From contig VGCZ01000027.1 of the NCBI GenBank assembly GCA_016869975.1, positions 1 to 64,000 on the forward strand: a DNA stretch of 64,000 bases, given 5' to 3'. The stretch is from Alphaproteobacteria bacterium. Its GTDB lineage: Bacteria > Pseudomonadota > Alphaproteobacteria > Reyranellales > Reyranellaceae. Shown one piece after another: positions 58,301-64,000 of the stretch. Below the pieces are notes generated by a model. It saw nothing but the letters and a program-made list of their open reading frames with translations. It did no database searches and was not told the origin of the DNA. The translations under genes were made by a program, and so were the position numbers. The first letter of the stretch is position 1. The number at the start of each line of letters is the position of its first letter.

Positions 58301-58407
58301 GGAACCCCGGTCGGCAGAAGCGGCTACGGGCGGGAGGGAGACAGGCGCCCGTCGAAAACAGGGGCGAACGTCAGTCTTTTGATGAAACGGACCCTCAAGC
58401 CGCGCCA

Positions 58408-58434
58408 ATCTAGCACTTTGCGTCCTATTCGCAA
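58408..58434 (-). promoter_or_regulatory. Weak putative promoter for sucCDAB
   Basis: On the minus strand TTGCGA (58434-58429) and CTAGAT (58413-58408) are 15 bp apart, about 110 nt upstream of sucC. The longer wording CTTGCATT...GTGCTAGAT resembles the candidate upstream of atpH. The spacing is short, so this is a tentative call. Confidence 0.35.
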
Positions 58435-58490
58435 TGCAAGATTGGCGACAGTTCGACGATGGTAGGGGGTCGAATCACGAACGCGACCTG

Positions 58491-58672
58491 CCTTCCCCCG
58501 CTGTACGGGGGAAGGTGCCCGAAGGGCGGTCAGGGGCCGCGGACGGCCCCGCGGGGGTGCCAGCATCGCGGCCAGACACGACGATGGGAGTGGTCGCACC
58601 CCAAGGCCGTCCGCGGCCCCTGCCCACCCTGATCCGGCGCTTCGCGCCATCTTCCCCCGCCTGCGGGGGAAG
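58491..58672. repeat. Large composite REPIN-like palindromic element
   Basis: This fills most of the 380-bp sucC-mdh gap. Terminal hairpins are CCTTCCCCCG / CGGGGGAAGG (58491-58515) and CTTCCCCCGC / GCGGGGGAAG (58651-58672). Between them GGGGCCGCGGACGGCC (58533-58548) is the exact inverse of GGCCGTCCGCGGCCCC (58605-58620). The unit can fold into a long branched structure. Its core recurs at 14331-14351 and its terminal hairpin at 2261-2282. The rest of the gap (58301-58490) holds only the weak promoter candidate. Confidence 0.85.
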
Positions 58673-58680
58673 AAAAGACA

Positions 58681-59796
<1,116 letters not shown>

Positions 59797-59882
59797 TCAG
59801 GGCCAGGCCCCGATCCTGGCGCGCCGGCCGCAGGACGCTGTCGGAGCAGTGCCGCCGACGCCCGCTTTGGTACGCTCGAGCG

Positions 59883-61001
59883 TCAATGTCGGCGCAGGAA
59901 CGCCGACACACGCGCAAGGCCCTCGCGCAGCACCTCGGTGCCGTTGGCGTACCCGATGCGAATGTAGCCTTCGCAGCCGAGAGCCGAACCGGGCGTGAAC
60001 ATGACCCCGGTCTCCTGAAGCAGCGCGACACAAAACGCGCGCGACGGCATGGGCAGGTCGTATCGGACGAACGCCGTCGTGCCTGAGCGCGGCCGCACCC
60101 ATGAGAGCTTCGCCTCGCCGGCGATCCAGTCGTCCAGTATCGCGAGATTGCGCCGCGTGATGGCACGCGAGCGCTCCAGCACGCGTTCGCGGCTCTCGAG
60201 CGCCAGCGTCGCGAGGTGGTCGTCGATCACGCCGACACTGATAGTGTCGTAGTCACGCTGGATCATTACGGCCTCGATCATCGGGCGCGGCGCCACAACC
60301 CAGCCGAGGCGCAGCCCGGCGAGGCTGTAGGCTTTCGACATGCTGGCGGTGCTGATGCCCTTCTCGTAGATGTCCGCCATCGACGCCGTGTATCCGGACC
60401 CGTCCTGATCGATGCCGCGATAGACTTCGTCCGCCAGCACCCACGCCCCCGCGGTCCGTGCGATGGCGGCGACCTCCTCCAGCATCTCGCGCGACATCAG
60501 TGCGCCGGTCGGATTGTTCGGATTGGTCAGAGCGATCAGCTTTGTCCCGGGTTCGCAGAGGCTCCGCAGCTCGTTCAAGTCCGGAAGCCAGCCATTCTCC
60601 TCGCGAAGTCGCAGCAGCCGTACGTCGGCGCCGATGCTTTCCGGAATCGAGTAGTGCTGCTGATAGGTCGGCACGATCGACACGACGCGGTCGCCACGCT
60701 CGACCAGAGCGCGATGCACCAGCATGTTGGCGCCAATGGTCCCATGGGTGACGACGACGTTGTTCGGCGTCTGCCGATCATGGAGCGCGGCGATCGCGGC
60801 GCGTAGTCGCTCAGAGCCCTCGATCGCGCCGTAGGTCATCTTGAGCGGCAACAGCGCGTTCAAGTCGCTCGAGTTCCGGCCGGTGATCTCCAGCAATTCT
60901 GAGATCGTCAGGCTTTCGACACAGGTCTCGGCGAGGTTGAAAGCGCACTTCGTCTCCCACTCGTTCATCCAGATCTCGACGCCAAACGGCTCGATCTTCA
61001 C
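59883..61001 (-). CDS. PLP-dependent aminotransferase, class I/II
   Basis: Fold-type I aminotransferase, 372 residues. It has ALTNPNNPTGALMS for cofactor contact, WVLADEVYRGID (the PLP-phenol Asp), and the Schiff-base Lys223 in TASMSKAYSLAGLRLGW. The carboxylate-binding arginine lies in YIRIGYANG. The N-terminus (EPFGVEIWMNEWETKCAFNLAETCVESLT) resembles the arginine-modifying VioD/capreomycidine-synthase-like branch. That resemblance is from memory and the substrate is uncertain. Start is GTG 61001, with AAGGAG seven bases upstream. No gene partners are obvious. Confidence 0.88.
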   Translation of the reverse strand: MKIEPFGVEIWMNEWETKCAFNLAETCVESLTISELLEITGRNSSDLNALLPLKMTYGAIEGSERLRAAIAALHDRQTPNNVVVTHGTIGANMLVHRALVERGDRVVSIVPTYQQHYSIPESIGADVRLLRLREENGWLPDLNELRSLCEPGTKLIALTNPNNPTGALMSREMLEEVAAIARTAGAWVLADEVYRGIDQDGSGYTASMADIYEKGISTASMSKAYSLAGLRLGWVVAPRPMIEAVMIQRDYDTISVGVIDDHLATLALESRERVLERSRAITRRNLAILDDWIAGEAKLSWVRPRSGTTAFVRYDLPMPSRAFCVALLQETGVMFTPGSALGCEGYIRIGYANGTEVLREGLARVSAFLRRH

Positions 61002-61184
61002 GGTGCTTCTCCTTCTGGCGTCCGCGCGCGATGACGAACCCCTCGCGCTCTTCCATCCGTGTTCGCTCCCGCTACGGTATCGATCCGCGCCTCCTTCCGA
61101 CCTCCCGTCGCAAGAAGTGTCCTCGAAATCCCCGATCCATGCACGGAGGACGGTAAGGTTGACCGCGTCATCCCCGAAGTCAGA

Positions 61185-62114
61185 TCAGCGAAACGGCGGT
61201 TTGCCTGGCGGGCCACCACCAGGCGGGCGACCGCCCGCCGGCGGCGCCTTCATGAAGCCGGGATCGGGTGTGCCGACATAACAGCGCGGCACGAACGGGA
61301 ACGTCGTCGTCACCACGTAGTGGTACGTGCCACCGGGAAACTCCGGCGTCGGGCCTTCGCGGCCATTGCACTCGTCGAGATCGCCGGAACCGGCGACATA
61401 CTCGTAGTCGCGCGTGTAGGTGCCGTCGGGCCGGCCGCCAGGCCCGCCCTCGCGCGTGCCTTGCCGCAAGCGCCAGCTCGACTTCAGCTCGACCATGCCG
61501 CTGGCGGTGTTCGTCGCGTTGCGATAGCCCCAGTGGGCGTACATCGGGAAGCCATCGGCCGCCCAGCCGATCAACGCCGGTCGCTCGCGAAAGGGCAGCC
61601 GCTCGACGAGACCCAACGGCAGGCCGTGATAGTGATAGGCGCCGTCGGGCTGCACATGAGCGTTGTTGCGATCGATGCCCAGCGGCACCGCGCCCGAGAG
61701 CGCCTCGATCATCCAGCCCGAGGCACGATCGTTGTTCCAGAACTCGGCCGTGCCGGGATCGAACACCACGCCGTTGATCGCCACGCCGAAGATCATGCGC
61801 GGCACATAGGGCGTGCGCTGCGCGGCGCGCACAGGCTTGAGCGGCATACGGAAAGCGTAGGACTGCGTGGCGATGGCGTGCGGATTGCCGCTGTTGGGGA
61901 ACTGTCCGGTGGCGTGGTCAGCGCGTCCGTCGGCGCGGACATAGCGATAGCCGCCGCGCTCATCGATCTCGATCCGCGCGGCGGCGGCGGCCGAGGGAAT
62001 CAGGCCACCGCGCGCGGAGTGTGCATGTCTATGCGAGCCGGTATCGTGTTCGCCATGGGCCAAGGCGCCACCAGCGGCCACGCTCAGGACTATCGCGAGA
62101 ATCGAACTGCGCAT
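61185..62114 (-). CDS. Secreted YHYH-domain protein
   Basis: A 309-residue exported protein. The signal peptide (MRSSILAIVLSVAAGGALAHG) is followed by a His-rich stretch (residues 20-32, GEHDTGSHRHAH). The large domain contains DGAYHYHGLPLGLV with the YHYH tetrad at 160-163, and also GWAADGFPMYAHWGY and DLDECNGREGPTPEFPGGTYHY. It ends in a Pro/Gly tail. The His clusters suggest metal binding. The start is supported by GGAGGTGGAC just upstream. The family's function is unknown. Confidence 0.85.
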   Translation of the reverse strand: MRSSILAIVLSVAAGGALAHGEHDTGSHRHAHSARGGLIPSAAAAARIEIDERGGYRYVRADGRADHATGQFPNSGNPHAIATQSYAFRMPLKPVRAAQRTPYVPRMIFGVAINGVVFDPGTAEFWNNDRASGWMIEALSGAVPLGIDRNNAHVQPDGAYHYHGLPLGLVERLPFRERPALIGWAADGFPMYAHWGYRNATNTASGMVELKSSWRLRQGTREGGPGGRPDGTYTRDYEYVAGSGDLDECNGREGPTPEFPGGTYHYVVTTTFPFVPRCYVGTPDPGFMKAPPAGGRPPGGGPPGKPPFR

Positions 62115-62163
62115 GTCCACCTCCGCCGGGACAACAATCGAGCGGCGCCGTGCGTCTCGAGCT

Positions 62164-62430
62164 CTATGCCGGTCTGGCCAGCAGGATCGACAGAACCGCG
62201 ATCGCCAGCAGGCAGACAAAGAAGGCCACGAAAGCACGCACGAACATCCGGCGGATCGGCGCCGCTTCGGGCTTGAAGTTCGCCGCGTTGAACCACTCGA
62301 CGCCGCGAAACATCATGGCGCCGGCTGACAGCCGCCCGTTCAGCATGCCCATCATGCGGATGCCGCTGATCAACGCCGCCAGCCAGGAGACAAGGGCGCC
62401 GCCAGCGAAGACGTAAAGGAGGTAGGTCAT
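62164..62430 (-). CDS. Small membrane protein
   Basis: An 88-residue protein with two membrane helices: residues 1-22 ([22 protein letters not shown]) and about 62-84 ([20 protein letters not shown]). A loop of about 40 residues between them contains [18 protein letters not shown]. No family is recognised. The ATG overlaps the stop of the alpha/beta hydrolase (ATGA), so the two are translationally coupled. The YHYH gene follows 49 nt later and may be on the same transcript. Confidence 0.75.
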   Translation of the reverse strand: MTYLLYVFAGGALVSWLAALISGIRMMGMLNGRLSAGAMMFRGVEWFNAANFKPEAAPIRRMFVRAFVAFFVCLLAIAVLSILLARPA

Positions 62431-63284
62431 GCCCTGTGCGCGCCGATGTGCTCGAGCAGCAGCGCGTTGACGCGCGCCGGCATCTCGTCGGTCGAGAAGT
62501 GACCGACGCCTGGCAGGCTGACGAACCGATACGGCCCGCTGACGAATGCCGCCGTCCCCTCCGCGGCCATGCGGGTCACCGATTGGTCCTCGTCGCCCCA
62601 AACGTAAAGCGTCGGCGCGGCGATGCGGCCGAGGTCGGTACGCAAACCCTCGGTGCGGTACCACGTGAGCGCCGCCTCCATGGCCTCTTGCGTGCCCAGT
62701 ACCGAGACATAGAGCTCGACCGCGTCAGGCGGCACCTTGGCCTCGCTGAGGTTGCGACGCAGCCGGCGTGCGCCGTCCTCGGTCAGCATGCGCGCCGTAT
62801 CGGGGTCGAAGAACGCGCGGTGATGGCGCGAGCGATGCTTCTGCTCGCCATCGGCCGCCTGCAGCGCGCGCAGGAACGCCGAAGGATGCGGCCGCGAGAG
62901 GACGGTAAGCGAGGCCAATCGGTCGGCATGGCGCGCCGCGACGCCCCACGAGACCTGTCCGCCCCAGTCATGGCCGACGAGATGGAAGCGCTTCCCCGCG
63001 CCGCCGCAGGCCGCGACGATGTCGATCGCGTCCCCGATCAGTCTGTCGTAGGCGTAGTTGGCGACCGTCGTCGGATCGGGCCGCGCACCGGGCGAATAGC
63101 CGCGCTGGTCCGGCGCGATCACGCGATAGCCGGCGGCGGCCAGCGCCGGCACCTGCTCGCGCCAGGTGTGTCTGGATTGCGGGAAGCCGTGCAGCATCAG
63201 CACGATCTCGCCGGACTCCGGGCCTTCGATCCAGGCATCGAAGGTCAGGCCGTCCTTGGTGGTAATCTTGCGAAGTTCGGGCAT
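62427..63284 (-). CDS. Alpha/beta hydrolase, epoxide hydrolase/dehalogenase-like
   Basis: A 285-residue enzyme with [15 protein letters not shown] (oxyanion hole), the aspartate nucleophile in LVGHDWGGQ (Asp106), Asp in [10 protein letters not shown], and His in [11 protein letters not shown]. An Asp rather than Ser nucleophile fits epoxide hydrolases and fluoroacetate dehalogenases. The exact substrate is open. It is co-transcribed with the small membrane protein. Confidence 0.9.
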   Translation of the reverse strand: MPELRKITTKDGLTFDAWIEGPESGEIVLMLHGFPQSRHTWREQVPALAAAGYRVIAPDQRGYSPGARPDPTTVANYAYDRLIGDAIDIVAACGGAGKRFHLVGHDWGGQVSWGVAARHADRLASLTVLSRPHPSAFLRALQAADGEQKHRSRHHRAFFDPDTARMLTEDGARRLRRNLSEAKVPPDAVELYVSVLGTQEAMEAALTWYRTEGLRTDLGRIAAPTLYVWGDEDQSVTRMAAEGTAAFVSGPYRFVSLPGVGHFSTDEMPARVNALLLEHIGAHRA

Positions 63285-63330
63285 CGGCGGACTCCCCGGA
63301 ACGCGATACGCGAGCCTCGCACACGCGAAC

Positions 63331-63356
63331 GGGGGCGTCGATGCCTCGACGCCCCC
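63331..63356 (-). terminator. Hairpin after the terminal dienelactone hydrolase gene
   Basis: GGGGGCGTCG (63331-63340) and CGACGCCCCC (63347-63356) form a perfect 10-bp stem with a six-base loop, 35 nt beyond the hydrolase stop. No clear T-run follows on either strand, so it is a hairpin of terminator position but not of textbook form. Confidence 0.45.
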
Positions 63357-63391
63357 GCCTCGGAAACGCTACGCCAGCGCGTGGCGCGCGA

Positions 63392-64000
63392 TCAGACGCC
63401 GTTAGCCTTGAACCACTCCACGGCGCGCTTCCAGCCGTCCTCGGCCTGCTCCTTGCGGTAGCTCGGTCGGTAGTCGGCATGGAAGGCGTGCGGCGTATCA
63501 GGATAGGCGTGGATGGTCGACTTGCTCGCCGCTGGCGTGCCGGCCGCCTTCAGCGCCTCGCGCATCTTGTCGACGGTGTCGTTGGGGATGCCGGTATCGG
63601 CACCGCCATAGAGACCGAGCACCGGACCCTTGAGGTCCTTGGCGACATCGATCGGATGCTTGGGAGTCATCTCGTTGGTCTGACCCACCACGCGGCCGTA
63701 CCACGCCACGCCCGCCTTCACGCCGGGATTGTGCGCGGCATAGAGCCAGGTGATGCGACCACCCCAGCAGAAGCCGGTGACACCGAGTTTCGCGGTGTCG
63801 GCCTTGCCCTCACCCTTGGCGAAGTCGACGCAGGCGTCGAGGTCGCCCATGACCTGCGCGTCCGGCACCTTGCTAACCAGCTCGCTGATCAGCTTGGGGA
63901 TCTCGGTGTAGCCCTTCGGATCGCCCTGGCGGAAATAAAGTTCGGGCGCGATGGCGTACCAGCCGGCCTTGGCGAAGCGCCGCGCGGTGTCGGCGATATG
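63392..64000 (-). CDS. Dienelactone hydrolase family protein (5' end outside window)
   Basis: Partial gene: the frame stays open to the window edge, so the N-terminus lies beyond 64000. The visible 202 residues start [20 protein letters not shown]. They contain the cysteine nucleophile in [12 protein letters not shown], Asp in [12 protein letters not shown], and His in [13 protein letters not shown]. The Cys-Asp-His triad matches true dienelactone/carboxymethylenebutenolidase-like enzymes. Unlike the two copies at 47-49 kb, the visible part shows no export features. It is not a fragment inside the genome, merely cut by the window. Confidence 0.9.
   Translation of the reverse strand, partial: HIADTARRFAKAGWYAIAPELYFRQGDPKGYTEIPKLISELVSKVPDAQVMGDLDACVDFAKGEGKADTAKLGVTGFCWGGRITWLYAAHNPGVKAGVAWYGRVVGQTNEMTPKHPIDVAKDLKGPVLGLYGGADTGIPNDTVDKMREALKAAGTPAASKSTIHAYPDTPHAFHADYRPSYRKEQAEDGWKRAVEWFKANGV

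Noticed and set aside
58491-58672. CRISPR array in the repeat-rich sucC-mdh gap
   Set aside because: The repeats are inverted and nested, without regular direct repeats or unique spacers, and no cas gene is near.

Overview
The window is a chromosomal segment of a G+C-rich alphaproteobacterium. The evidence is the gene order mdh-sucC-sucD-sucA-sucB-lpdA, an F1-only ATP synthase operon (atpHAGDC), the obgE-proB / proA-nadD-rsfS-rlmH block, and the ctpA - divergent polysaccharide deacetylase - rppH run, all typical of Rhizobiales/Rhodospirillales-type genomes. The genus cannot be fixed from the sequence. I see no phage, plasmid, insertion sequence or CRISPR array.

Layout. 0.1-3.4 kb: tRNA-Ser(CGA), rplU, rpmA, obgE, proB. 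3.5-9.9 kb: a complete dipeptide/oligopeptide-type ABC importer (binding protein, two permeases, two ATPases) and a PhzF-like isomerase, lying between proB and proA, which usually sit together. 10.1-13.5 kb: proA, a small secreted four-cysteine protein, nadD, rsfS, rlmH. 13.5-20.3 kb: an SDR, then a tightly packed minus-strand run (HAD hydrolase, carboxyltransferase beta subunit, recX, secreted protein, ArsC-like protein, membrane adenylate cyclase with a ferredoxin domain, TPR protein). 20.5-22 kb: two tandem paralogous TetR regulators. 22.1-25.9 kb: a four-gene cassette of membrane SGNH hydrolase, SxtJ-like protein, DUF5989/SxtK-like peptide and O-carbamoyltransferase. 26.1-28.9 kb: a coupled three-gene oxidoreductase operon. 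28.9-31.4 kb: small secreted proteins, including a paralogue of the four-cysteine protein. 31.4-36.4 kb: gpmI, ctpA, divergent deacetylase, rppH. 36.4-42.4 kb: a ferritin-like protein and the F1 ATP synthase. 42.4-47.2 kb: priA, transaldolase, DUF484 gene, xerC. 47.2-50.1 kb: two tandem dienelactone-hydrolase-like enzymes and an MFS transporter. 50.1-59.6 kb: the TCA-cycle cluster. 59.9-64 kb: an aminotransferase, a YHYH-domain protein, a small membrane protein, an alpha/beta hydrolase and a dienelactone hydrolase cut by the window end.

How it works together. The conserved backbone carries translation and ribosome maturation (rplU, rpmA, obgE, rsfS, rlmH), proline and NAD synthesis, glycolysis, TCA flux and ATP synthesis. 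Accessory blocks are inserted at the proB/proA and rlmH/gpmI junctions. G+C-rich palindromes recur between genes. Some are paired into larger composite elements, and one supplies both the 3' end of a gene and the likely ribosome-binding site of nadD.

The most promising uncharacterised systems are the SGNH-SxtJ-DUF5989-carbamoyltransferase cassette (22.1-25.9 kb) and the possible haem/Fe-S redox-sensing adenylate cyclase (15-16.6 kb). All functional calls rest on reading motifs and gene order by eye. No database search was run.
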